Assembly (NCBI GenBank): GCA_003133075.1
Contig: PKZN01000156.1
Location: 20,487-25,513, forward strand
Direction of reading: 5' to 3'
Origin: Acidimicrobiaceae bacterium
GTDB taxonomy: Bacteria; Actinomycetota; Acidimicrobiia; Acidimicrobiales; RAAP-2
DNA length: 5,027 bases
In this document: one piece after another, positions 1 to 5,027 of the stretch
Layout: the number at the start of each line of letters is the position of its first letter
Numbering within the stretch: position 1 is the first letter of the stretch
The notes under the pieces: model-generated
What the model saw: only the letters and a program-made list of their open reading frames with translations
What the model was told of the DNA's origin: nothing
The model's database searches: none
Program-made: the position numbers and the translations under genes

Positions 1-923
1 AGGAGGTCGATGTGAATGCCGCGCGCGGCGACGTCGGTGGCGACGAGTACCTGGATCGAACCGTTCTTCACGCTACGTAGCGCGCGCTCGCGCTGGGCTT
101 GGGAGCGGTCGCCGTGCAGCGGGACGGCCGAGATGCCGCGCTCACCGAGCTGGCGCGCGAGACGGTCGGCACCGTGCTTGGTGCGGGTGAAGATGATCGC
201 CCGTTCGTACTGCTCAATGATGTCGGCCGTTATCTCGGGACGACGGTCACGAGGCACGCGCCAGAAGTAGTGGTCGACGTCACTCGGTGCTTCGTCGCCG
301 ACGACGTCGTGAATCGCCGCGTCGTGGGTGAACTCTCGCACCAACGACGAGACGTCGGGTCCCATCGTGGCGGAAAAGAGCATGACGTGACGATCGCGCG
401 AGGTGGCGGCCACGATGCGTCGCACCGCGGGCAGAAAGCCCATGTCGGCCATCCGGTCGGCTTCGTCCACCACGACGGTCGTGACGTCGGCGAGGTCGAG
501 CCCGCGCTGTTCGAGCATGTCCTCGAGGCGCCCGGGACAGGCGACGACCACGTCGACGCCGAAGTTGAGTGCCTTGCGCGCGACGTTATACGAGGTGCCA
601 CCGTAGATGCAGATGACCCGACGACCCTGGTCGTCGGTGAGTTGGGCGATCTCTTTTTGAACCTGCGCCGCCAATTCACGTGTCGGCACCAACACCAGGG
701 CGGTCGGCTTGCGCGGACGGGCCTTGGTGAGGTTGGCGAGCAGCGGGAGGGCGAAGGCGAGGGTCTTGCCCGAGCCGGTGATGGCCTTACCGACGACGTC
801 ACGACCCGCCAGAGCGTCGGGAATCGCCGCTTCTTGGATGGGGAACGCTTCGGTGATACCGCGCGCACGAAGCCGTTCGACGAGGCGAGCGGGGACGCCG
901 AGGTCGGCAAAGGACATAGACAT
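1..923 (-). CDS. DEAD-box ATP-dependent RNA helicase (3' end cut off by window edge)
   Basis: This is a cytoplasmic RNA helicase that uses ATP to unwind or remodel RNA; such proteins act in ribosome assembly, mRNA decay and cold adaptation. The 307 codons present carry the family motifs in order: Q-motif with FPIQ (27-30), motif I AITGSGKT (47-54), Ia PTRELA (80-85), the GG doublet (108-109), Ib as CPGR (129-132, Cys where Thr is usual), II DEAD (153-156), III SAT (184-186), IV IIFTRTK (243-249) and V ATDVAARGIHID (295-306). Motif VI and any C-terminal tail lie beyond position 1. Two in-frame ATGs compete as start: 923 lies 4 bases after AGGAG (928-932), and 917 lies 10 bases after it. I use the outer one, but 917 (MSFADLG) is equally possible. 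The subfamily cannot be decided without the C-terminus. It is transcribed in the same direction as the upstream tRNA-Leu. Confidence 0.95.
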   Translation of the reverse strand, partial: MSMSFADLGVPARLVERLRARGITEAFPIQEAAIPDALAGRDVVGKAITGSGKTLAFALPLLANLTKARPRKPTALVLVPTRELAAQVQKEIAQLTDDQGRRVICIYGGTSYNVARKALNFGVDVVVACPGRLEDMLEQRGLDLADVTTVVVDEADRMADMGFLPAVRRIVAATSRDRHVMLFSATMGPDVSSLVREFTHDAAIHDVVGDEAPSDVDHYFWRVPRDRRPEITADIIEQYERAIIFTRTKHGADRLARQLGERGISAVPLHGDRSQAQRERALRSVKNGSIQVLVATDVAARGIHIDL

Positions 924-925
924 AG

Positions 926-956
926 AACTCCTACGAGTTGAGGTGAGCCCAACTCG
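926..956 (-). promoter_or_regulatory. Helicase leader: ribosome binding site with two competing hairpins
   Basis: Read on the minus strand, CGAGTTG (956-950) and CAACTCG (940-934) form a perfect 7-base-pair stem with a 9-base loop, ending one base before the AGGAG ribosome binding site (932-928). The second arm also contains AACTC (939-935), which can instead pair with GAGTT (930-926) through a 4-base loop and so cover the GAG of the ribosome binding site. The two folds exclude each other: the longer one leaves the site open and the shorter one closes it. The pairing is seen directly. A regulatory role, for example temperature sensing or autoregulation by the helicase, is inference, and short stems do occur by chance. 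Confidence 0.35.
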
Positions 957-1033
957 CAGCAATTCGTCGAATCGGTCTCTATCGCGAGATGCGATGAAAC
1001 AGCGTTACCGATGTTAGCAGGTGGTCCGCGCGA

Positions 1034-1051
1034 GCCGAGCGCACTCTCGGC
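1034..1051 (-). terminator. Possible hairpin terminator after tRNA-Leu
   Basis: A 6-base-pair stem (CTCGGC with GCCGAG, 1034-1039 and 1046-1051) with a 6-base loop lies 9 bases beyond the 3' end of the tRNA on the minus strand. No run of U follows it, so it is not a classical intrinsic terminator. U-poor hairpins of this kind are often proposed as terminators or processing signals in high-GC actinobacteria. If it does not terminate, the tRNA and the helicase may share a transcript. Confidence 0.3.
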
Positions 1052-1060
1052 GAGGCGACG

Positions 1061-1140
1061 TGCGGGCGGAGGGACTCGAACCCACACTCCGAAGAACTGG
1101 TACCTAAAACCAGCGCGTCTGCCAATTCCGCCACGCCCGC
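1061..1140 (-). tRNA. tRNA-Leu, anticodon UAG (reads CUA and other CUN codons)
   Basis: The minus strand folds as a complete tRNA. It has a 7-base-pair acceptor stem (GCGGGCG with CGCCCGC), a D arm of stem GCG/CGC with the typical leucine loop GAATTGGCAGA, and an anticodon stem CTGGT/ACCAG around loop TTTAGGT, which places TAG at positions 34-36. The variable region is 11 bases (TTCTTCGGAGT), at the short end for a class II leucine tRNA, and its internal stem is weak. The T arm is GTGGG TTCGAGT CCCTC, which leaves one U-U mismatch at the second pair. The discriminator base is A, as leucyl-tRNA synthetase expects. CCA is not encoded, so it must be added after transcription. The gene diverges from clpP. 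Confidence 0.93.
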
Positions 1141-1150
1141 GAGTACCTCC

Positions 1151-1156
1151 ACTCTA
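1151..1156 (-). promoter_or_regulatory. Candidate -10 element for tRNA-Leu
   Basis: TAGAGT on the minus strand (1156-1151) fits the TAnnnT -10 pattern and sits 10 bases before the mature tRNA 5' end, which would give a very short leader for RNase P to remove. The same hexamer is the candidate -10 of the HAD phosphatase gene in this window. No good -35 is visible at the usual distance, so the call rests on position and hexamer alone. Confidence 0.35.
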
Positions 1157-1191
1157 GGTCGCCGGTGAGGGCTATCGACTTTGTCTCACGG

Positions 1192-1197
1192 TAGATT
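1192..1197 (+). promoter_or_regulatory. Candidate -10 element for a leaderless clpP transcript
   Basis: TAGATT fits TAnnnT and is followed by exactly six bases and then the ATG at 1204, which would make the A of the start codon the first transcribed base. This spacing is the known signature of leaderless genes in actinobacteria and Deinococcus. It agrees with the absence of any purine-rich ribosome binding site before the ATG. No convincing -35 is seen 16-18 bases upstream. Confidence 0.45.
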
Positions 1198-1203
1198 GGT
1201 CGC

Positions 1204-1791
1204 ATGATTAACTCCCGCCTCGACGAAGGATTCGGTATCAACGACCTCAATCAGCGACTCCTGCGTGAGCGCATTGTCTTCCTCGGATCCCAAGTGGACC
1301 AGAACACCGCGAATCGCATCTGCGCGGAGCTGTTGCTGCTCGAAGCCGAAGACCGCGACAAGGACATCAGCCTCTACATCAACTCGCCCGGTGGTTCGGT
1401 CACCGACGGGTTTGGCATCTACGACACGATGCAGTACGTGAACTGCGACGTGCGCACGATCTGCATCGGCATGGCGGCCTCGATGGGGCAGTTCCTCCTG
1501 TGCGCCGGCGCCCCCGGTAAGCGGCTGTCCCTGCCGCACAGCCGTATCCTCATGCACCAGCCGTCGATGGGCGGGATGCAGGGCCAGGCGTCAGACATCG
1601 CGATTCAAGCCGAGCAGATCATCTACATGAAAAAGACGCTCGCGGAACGCACCGCCTTTCACACCGGTCAAAGCGTCGAACGCATCGAAACCGACTCGGA
1701 CCGTGACCGCTGGTTCACGGCGCAAGAGGCGTTGGACTATGGCTTCATTGACGCCGTCATCGAGCGTTCGGCACTTCGTCAAGGCGTCTAG
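1204..1791 (+). CDS. clpP: ATP-dependent Clp protease proteolytic subunit ClpP
   Basis: This is the serine peptidase subunit that assembles into a double-ring barrel in the cytoplasm and degrades proteins fed to it by ClpX or ClpC ATPases. The 195-residue protein spans the whole family fold. The catalytic triad is Ser93 (AASMG), His118 (LMHQP) and Asp168 (RDRW), with spacing like that of E. coli ClpP. The oxyanion region INSPGGSV (59-66) and the handle helix after HTGQ (153-156) are intact. The N-terminus is short, with little room for a propeptide. From memory the sequence resembles actinobacterial ClpP1 (SDRDRWFTA). Those species usually carry two clpP genes side by side before clpX. Here there is no second clpP or clpX: the stop codon overlaps the start of an ABC permease gene by one base (TAGTG). 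The start at 1204 has no ribosome binding site and may be leaderless. Confidence 0.97.
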   Translation: MINSRLDEGFGINDLNQRLLRERIVFLGSQVDQNTANRICAELLLLEAEDRDKDISLYINSPGGSVTDGFGIYDTMQYVNCDVRTICIGMAASMGQFLLCAGAPGKRLSLPHSRILMHQPSMGGMQGQASDIAIQAEQIIYMKKTLAERTAFHTGQSVERIETDSDRDRWFTAQEALDYGFIDAVIERSALRQGV

Positions 1792-2729
1792 TGAGCGGAG
1801 CCCCCTCGGCGGGCCAAGGACATCGTTCGCTTGAGGACACCCCGGTGCGGGTGGTCAGTGCGCGACCGACGCTCCCCACCCGACTGAGCACCCTCTGGTC
1901 GCGGCGCGAGTTGCTGCTCAGTCTGATCTCTTCGGACATCCGCATCAAGTACAAGAACTCGACGTTGGGCATCTTCTGGTCGATGCTCGCCCCGGCGTTC
2001 ACCCTCGGGGTGTACTACATGGTGTTCTCGCTCTTTTTAAAGAACGGCATCCCCAACTTCGTTATCTACCTCTTCTCGGGTCTCGTGGTGTGGAACATGT
2101 TCCAGAACTCGATCAATACCGCGACCGGGGTCATCGTCGACCGGGCCGCGCTGGTGAAGAAGGTGGCTTTCCCCCGCGAGATTCTGGCGCTCTCCAACGT
2201 CGGGGCGGCCGTGGTCTACTTCGTCGTCCAGATGGTCGTGCTGGTCATCTTCGTGGCCGCCGTTGGTCACGCGCCGGCGTGGCGGTTTCTCTTGATCTTG
2301 CCGATCTCGTTCCTCTCGTTGTACTTCTTCACCTCCGCGCTCGCGATGGTGATGTCGGCGATCAACGTGCACCTGCGCGACATGAAGCACCTCATGGAGG
2401 TGCTCTTGCAACTGTGGTTCTGGTTGACCCCGGTCGTCTACTCCTACGAGCACTCCATCGCGCCGCTGCTCTCGCGCCACGGTCTGACGTTGATCTACTT
2501 CATCAACCCCATCACGCTCATCGTGGTGACGTTCCAGCGGGTCTTTTACGTCAACACCATTGTGCGCTCGACGGTGGCGCCCCACGCCATGATCAACATC
2601 CTCCCGACGTGGTCGTTCGAGCGATTCCTCGTCCTCAACGTGGCGCTCTTCGCCGTGACCGTGGTGCTGTTCTTCATCGCCGAGGCGATCTTCGGGCGTC
2701 TCGAAGGCGACTTCGAGTCGGTCCTCTAA
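1791..2729 (+). CDS. wzm: Wzm/TagG-type ABC-2 polysaccharide export permease
   Basis: This is the membrane half of an ABC exporter that moves lipid-linked polysaccharide (O-antigen, teichoic acid or galactan type) across the cytoplasmic membrane. The 312-residue protein shows the ABC-2 pattern: a conserved cytoplasmic entry helix and KYKNSTLGIFWSMLAP (53-68), then hydrophobic segments near 62-83, 91-113, 136-158, 165-190, 203-218, 234-248 and 279-300. Family landmarks are LRDMKHL (195-201), FWLTPVVY (210-217) and INP (238-240). It starts on a GTG that overlaps the clpP stop by one base, and its own stop overlaps the ATPase ATG by one base, so the three genes are probably translated together. 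A second in-frame GTG at 1845 follows GAGG (1833-1836) by 8 bases and would remove 18 poorly conserved residues, so the start is uncertain. The exported glycan cannot be named from this window. The symbol reflects the family, not a tested function. Confidence 0.92.
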   Translation: MSGAPSAGQGHRSLEDTPVRVVSARPTLPTRLSTLWSRRELLLSLISSDIRIKYKNSTLGIFWSMLAPAFTLGVYYMVFSLFLKNGIPNFVIYLFSGLVVWNMFQNSINTATGVIVDRAALVKKVAFPREILALSNVGAAVVYFVVQMVVLVIFVAAVGHAPAWRFLLILPISFLSLYFFTSALAMVMSAINVHLRDMKHLMEVLLQLWFWLTPVVYSYEHSIAPLLSRHGLTLIYFINPITLIVVTFQRVFYVNTIVRSTVAPHAMINILPTWSFERFLVLNVALFAVTVVLFFIAEAIFGRLEGDFESVL

Positions 2730-3880
2730 TGGTCGCGGTCATCGACGTCAAGGACGTCTCGAAGTCCTTCAAGATCCACCACGAACGGCACCAGTCGTTA
2801 AAGGAGCGACTCCTGCACCCTCGCTCGGGTTCCACGGAGGACTTCCAGGCCCTGCGCGACGTGAGCTTTACCGTCGGGCAAGGCGAGACCGTCGGCATCG
2901 TCGGGCACAACGGCTCGGGCAAGTCAACCCTGCTCAAGTGCATCTGCGGGGTGCTCAAACCCACCAGCGGGGAGATTCGACTTCGTGGTTCCCTCGCGGC
3001 GTTGTTAGAACTCGGGGCCGGATTCCAGACCGAACTCTCCGGACGCGAGAACGTCTACCTCTACGGCTCGATGCTGGGATTCTCGCGCAAGATGGTCGAC
3101 GGTATCTTCGATGCGGTCGTGGACTTCAGCGAGATCGAACAGTTCATCGACACGCAGGTGAAGTTCTACTCGAGTGGCATGTACGTACGACTCGCCTTCG
3201 CGGTCGCGGTGAACGTCGATCCCGACATCTTGGTGGTGGACGAAGTGCTCGCGGTCGGCGACGAGCGATTCCAGGCCAAGTGCGTCGACCGTATTCAGCG
3301 ATTCAAAGAGGAGGGGCGAACGATCCTCTTCGTGACGCACAACGCCGATCAGGTGCGCGCGCTCTGTGACCGCGCCGTCGTGCTCGACAGCGGCGACATG
3401 GTCGCCGATGGCCCGACGCAGGATTCGTTGCGCATCTTTCGCGAGCACATGATGCTCGACGCCGTCGTTCGCGACGCCGCGCATTTGCTGGGCACGATTC
3501 AGATCGAGTCCGTCACGACGCTCGAGGGATCCTTCGACGTCAAAAGCGGCGCGGGCCTGCACTTTGACGTCGCGATCACCGCCCAAGTGGCCTACAGCGG
3601 AAACTTCGTGATGGAGCTCTTCTCGCGCACGGGACTCCTGGTGAGTCGCAGCGACGCCCAAGGTTCGCCGGTGAACTTGGTTCCCGGACGAAATCACATC
3701 TCCGTTGACCTCGCGCAGATACCGCTGCTCGATGGGACCTACGACCTCAACGTCGGGGTGCTCGACCATCACGGCAACACGGTCATCGCCTGGAGTGAGA
3801 AGGCCGCGTCCATCCAGGTGACCTACGACGGTCGCGAGGGCGGCTTAGTGGAACTCGGCGCCTCGATCACTCAGCGCTGA
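2729..3880 (+). CDS. wzt: Wzt-type ABC exporter ATPase with C-terminal carbohydrate-binding domain
   Basis: This is the ATP-hydrolysing partner of the upstream permease, on the cytoplasmic face of the membrane. The 383-residue protein has an ABC domain of about 240 residues: Walker A GHNGSGKS (59-66), Q-loop Gln100, signature SSGM (148-151, the variant normal for Wzt/TagH proteins rather than LSGGQ), Walker B DILVVDE (166-172), D-loop LAVGD (174-178) and switch His204. Residues about 255-366 form a beta-rich domain with the Wzt C-terminal pattern (ELFSRTG 296-302, DGTYDLNVGV 335-344, then an aspartate-rich turn and WSEKA). In E. coli Wzt proteins this domain binds the modified end of the glycan before export. 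The ATG overlaps the permease stop (TAATG). An open frame continues upstream of 2729, but there it only antisenses or shadows the permease reading and shows no family similarity. The stop lies inside a palindrome shared with the convergent gene. Confidence 0.95.
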   Translation: MVAVIDVKDVSKSFKIHHERHQSLKERLLHPRSGSTEDFQALRDVSFTVGQGETVGIVGHNGSGKSTLLKCICGVLKPTSGEIRLRGSLAALLELGAGFQTELSGRENVYLYGSMLGFSRKMVDGIFDAVVDFSEIEQFIDTQVKFYSSGMYVRLAFAVAVNVDPDILVVDEVLAVGDERFQAKCVDRIQRFKEEGRTILFVTHNADQVRALCDRAVVLDSGDMVADGPTQDSLRIFREHMMLDAVVRDAAHLLGTIQIESVTTLEGSFDVKSGAGLHFDVAITAQVAYSGNFVMELFSRTGLLVSRSDAQGSPVNLVPGRNHISVDLAQIPLLDGTYDLNVGVLDHHGNTVIAWSEKAASIQVTYDGREGGLVELGASITQR

Positions 3881-4559
3881 GTGCTTCGGCGTCCTGCGCG
3901 CGCAGGCGCGGGAAGTGGCGCAGTGCCCCGAAGGGTCCCAGTCGTCCGACGTTGAAGGGGTGCGTCGCGGCGCGCAACATCCGTCGGTCCCCGCGGGAGT
4001 TGCCGTAGGCGTAGATGGTCGTCTCGAGCCCGGGGTGGCGCTCTTCGATCCAGGCATTCAATCGCCGCATCTTCTCCTTGCCCCGACAGTTCCTCCCCAG
4101 GTACCCACCACTCAGTAGCCCCCGAGCGTCGGTCGCCAGTCGCGTACCTAGTCCTCCGTCGACCCCGAGATGTTCGGCCACCACCTCGACGTAGAGCTGT
4201 GGCGACGCCGAGACGATGACCACGTCGTGTCCCTCACGCAGGTGCCACGTGACGCGCTCGAGCACCTCGGCGCGCGCGTGGCGTTCGAAGTGCGCGAGCG
4301 CGAAGATTCGTGACTCGTCGCGCACCGCGCGTTCGTCGCGTCCATTGAGCAGCGCCAGGAAGAGGCGCTCCTTGGCCGAGTCCGCCCGCGACCCGCTGCG
4401 CACCGCGCCGATGAGCAGGGGCACCGCGAGCCGCGCGGCGGCGAGAAAGGTGGCTCGAGAGCCGCAGATGAAGCGCAACCACTTAAAGACGCTGCCGCCG
4501 TCGCTCAAAGTGCCGTCGAGGTCGAACGCGGCGACGATCGGCACGGGGGGAGTACTCAC
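3867..4559 (-). CDS. HAD superfamily IB (SerB-like) phosphatase
   Basis: This is probably a cytoplasmic phosphomonoester hydrolase; the substrate is unknown. From the GTG at 4559 the protein has 230 residues. Motif I is AFDLDGTLSD (11-20), with nucleophile Asp13 and acid/base Asp15. A helical cap with a hydrophobic stretch (about 38-53) follows. Motif II is VIVSAS (114-119, Ser117), motif III is in GKEK (Lys161), and motif IV is YGNSRGD (185-191), where Asn187 replaces the first Asp of the usual GDS. The open frame reaches back to 4697, but those 46 codons show no family pattern and cross the candidate promoter (4601-4628), so the GTG start is preferred even though its ribosome binding site is weak. 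The C-terminal codons overlap the wzt-like gene tail to tail by 14 bases. The gene diverges from the peroxiredoxin gene, with no known pathway link. Confidence 0.9.
   Translation of the reverse strand: MSTPPVPIVAAFDLDGTLSDGGSVFKWLRFICGSRATFLAAARLAVPLLIGAVRSGSRADSAKERLFLALLNGRDERAVRDESRIFALAHFERHARAEVLERVTWHLREGHDVVIVSASPQLYVEVVAEHLGVDGGLGTRLATDARGLLSGGYLGRNCRGKEKMRRLNAWIEERHPGLETTIYAYGNSRGDRRMLRAATHPFNVGRLGPFGALRHFPRLRAQDAEALSAE
3868..3883. terminator. Perfect 16-base palindrome at the convergent gene ends
   Basis: CACTCAGCGCTGAGTG equals its own reverse complement. In RNA from either strand it can form a 6-base-pair stem with a GCGC loop. It contains the wzt-like stop codon (3878-3880) and two bases of the phosphatase stop (3867-3869). 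No T run follows on either strand, so a bidirectional U-less terminator is possible but unproven. Confidence 0.4.
3893..3906. repeat. Second perfect palindrome, 14 bases, near the convergent ends
   Basis: CCTGCGCGCGCAGG is self-complementary and starts 9 bases after the first palindrome ends. As RNA it can form a 5-base-pair stem, again with a GCGC loop. It lies downstream of the wzt-like stop and inside the last codons of the phosphatase gene. It may add to transcript termination or 3' end protection of the exporter mRNA, but CG-alternating runs also arise easily in GC-rich coding DNA. Confidence 0.3.
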
Positions 4560-4600
4560 GTGGTCAGTCTCACAGGCGGGTGGGTGGGAGCGACGCGAAT

Positions 4601-4628
4601 ACTCTATAAAGCCAATGGTAATTTGCAA
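4601..4628 (-). promoter_or_regulatory. Candidate promoter of the HAD phosphatase gene
   Basis: On the minus strand, TTGCAA (4628-4623) resembles a -35 element and is followed after 16 bases by TAGAGT (4606-4601), a TAnnnT -10. Transcription would start near 4594, leaving a leader of about 35 bases before the GTG at 4559. The promoter lies within an AT-rich island that contrasts with the GC-rich genes on both sides. Confidence 0.45.
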
Positions 4629-4652
4629 GAATAAAAAATCGACCACTAAGGT
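4623..4652 (+). promoter_or_regulatory. Candidate promoter of the peroxiredoxin gene
   Basis: TTGCAA (4623-4628) is followed after 18 bases by TAAGGT (4647-4652), which fits TAnnnT. Transcription would start near 4659, about 41 bases before the ATG. The -35-like hexamer is a palindrome and is the same DNA used by the opposite candidate promoter. No operator for a peroxide regulator could be recognised. Confidence 0.4.
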
Positions 4653-4699
4653 GTGCGCGTGCAGTCGAGTGACTGACACGAGGCACGCAAGGAGCAATC

Positions 4700-5027
4700 A
4701 TGGCAATTCGTTTGGGCGACGTGGCCCCCGACTTCACCGCCGACACCACCGAAGGAACGTTGAGTTTCTACGACTACTTGGGCGACGGCTGGGGCATCCT
4801 TTTTTCTCACCCCAAGGACTTCACGCCGGTGTGCACCACGGAACTCGGTGGCTTCGCCAAGCGCAAGGCCGAGTTCGACAAGCGCAACACCAAGCTGATC
4901 GCCGTCTCGGTCGACAGCGTCGATTCGCACAAGCGCTGGAAGGCGGACGTCGACGAAGTGAGCGGTGGTGACTTGAACTTTCCGATCATCGGCGACGAGG
5001 ACCACAAGGTGGCCGACCTCTACGACA
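4700..5027 (+). CDS. 1-Cys peroxiredoxin, Prx6-type (3' end cut off by window edge)
   Basis: This is a thiol peroxidase that reduces hydrogen peroxide and organic or lipid peroxides in the cytoplasm. The 109 codons present cover the first half of the thioredoxin-like fold. The active-site pattern PxxxTxxC is seen as PKDFTPVC (38-45), with peroxidatic Cys45, Thr42 and Pro38. The context FSHPKDFTPVCTTELG and the later SVDSVDSHKRW (70-80) and FPIIGD (94-99) point to the Prx6 group rather than AhpC or Bcp. The family is usually a little over 200 residues, so about half is missing. Whether a resolving cysteine exists cannot be seen. The start is well supported by AAGGAG (4689-4694), 5 bases before the ATG. 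It is divergent from the HAD phosphatase gene. Confidence 0.95.
   Translation, partial: MAIRLGDVAPDFTADTTEGTLSFYDYLGDGWGILFSHPKDFTPVCTTELGGFAKRKAEFDKRNTKLIAVSVDSVDSHKRWKADVDEVSGGDLNFPIIGDEDHKVADLYD

Noticed and set aside
99..941. Long plus-strand open frame (280 codons) opposite the helicase
   Set aside because: It runs antisense to a helicase with all expected motifs, and its His-, Arg- and Asp-rich translation is typical of a reverse-strand shadow in GC-rich DNA.
230..1087. Minus-strand open frame of 285 codons in another frame through the helicase and into the tRNA
   Set aside because: Its translation is a low-complexity Ser/Arg/Pro/Thr-rich product, and it overlaps both the tRNA and the true helicase frame.
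2090..2728. Upstream extension of the wzt-like frame from an ATG at 2090
   Set aside because: This part overlaps the permease gene in another frame and shows no similarity to any ABC protein. The overlapping ATG at 2729 gives the normal family N-terminus.
3005..3772. Minus-strand open frame of 255 codons opposite the wzt-like gene
   Set aside because: It is antisense to an intact ABC ATPase, has a composition typical of a shadow (His, Glu, Val, Asp) and has no recognisable domain.
4560..4697. N-terminal extension of the phosphatase to an ATG at 4697
   Set aside because: The 46 extra residues are hydrophobic and unlike the family, and they would be encoded across the AT-rich divergent promoter region.
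4800..4805. Run of six T in the peroxiredoxin gene as a possible frameshift site or terminator
   Set aside because: The reading frame continues correctly through conserved residues (ILFSHPKD), and no stem precedes the run.
4216..4971. Plus-strand open frame of 251 codons across the phosphatase, the intergenic region and the peroxiredoxin
   Set aside because: It is antisense to one real gene and out of frame with another, with an Arg/Ser-rich translation.

Overview
The window is GC-rich chromosomal DNA with densely packed genes, many GTG or overlapping starts, a tRNA-Leu gene without an encoded CCA, and TAnnnT-type -10 elements, one of them placed as for a leaderless gene. Together with a ClpP that resembles actinobacterial ClpP1, this suggests a high-GC actinobacterium. 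A deep branch such as Acidimicrobiia is possible, but that placement is a guess from sequence style and not a search result. No mobile element, CRISPR array or phage gene is visible.

Layout from left to right. (1) Positions 1-923, minus strand: most of a DEAD-box RNA helicase, cut off by the left edge just after motif V. Its short leader can fold into two competing hairpins, one of which would hide the ribosome binding site. (2) Positions 1061-1140, minus strand: tRNA-Leu(UAG). It diverges from clpP across a 63-base gap that holds candidate promoters for both. (3) Positions 1204-3880, plus strand: three genes that overlap end to start by one base each. They are clpP (Clp protease peptidase subunit), a Wzm/TagG-type ABC-2 permease, and a Wzt-type ATPase with a C-terminal glycan-recognition-like domain. 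(4) Positions 3867-4559, minus strand: a SerB-like HAD-IB phosphatase that overlaps the end of the wzt-like gene tail to tail inside a perfect 16-base palindrome. (5) Positions 4560-4699: an AT-rich divergent promoter region. (6) Positions 4700-5027, plus strand: the first 109 codons of a 1-Cys (Prx6-type) peroxiredoxin, cut off by the right edge.

The permease and ATPase together should form an exporter that moves a finished, lipid-linked cell-surface polysaccharide across the cytoplasmic membrane. The ATPase C-terminal domain probably recognises the glycan end. No glycosyltransferase or sugar-nucleotide gene is present here, so the glycan cannot be named. ClpP (protein quality control), the helicase (RNA remodelling), the phosphatase and the peroxiredoxin (peroxide detoxification) are housekeeping or stress functions with no obvious pathway link to the exporter. 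The one-base coupling of clpP to the exporter is the most unusual arrangement. I see no convincing novel defence or mobile system; most findings concern gene arrangement and regulatory structure.
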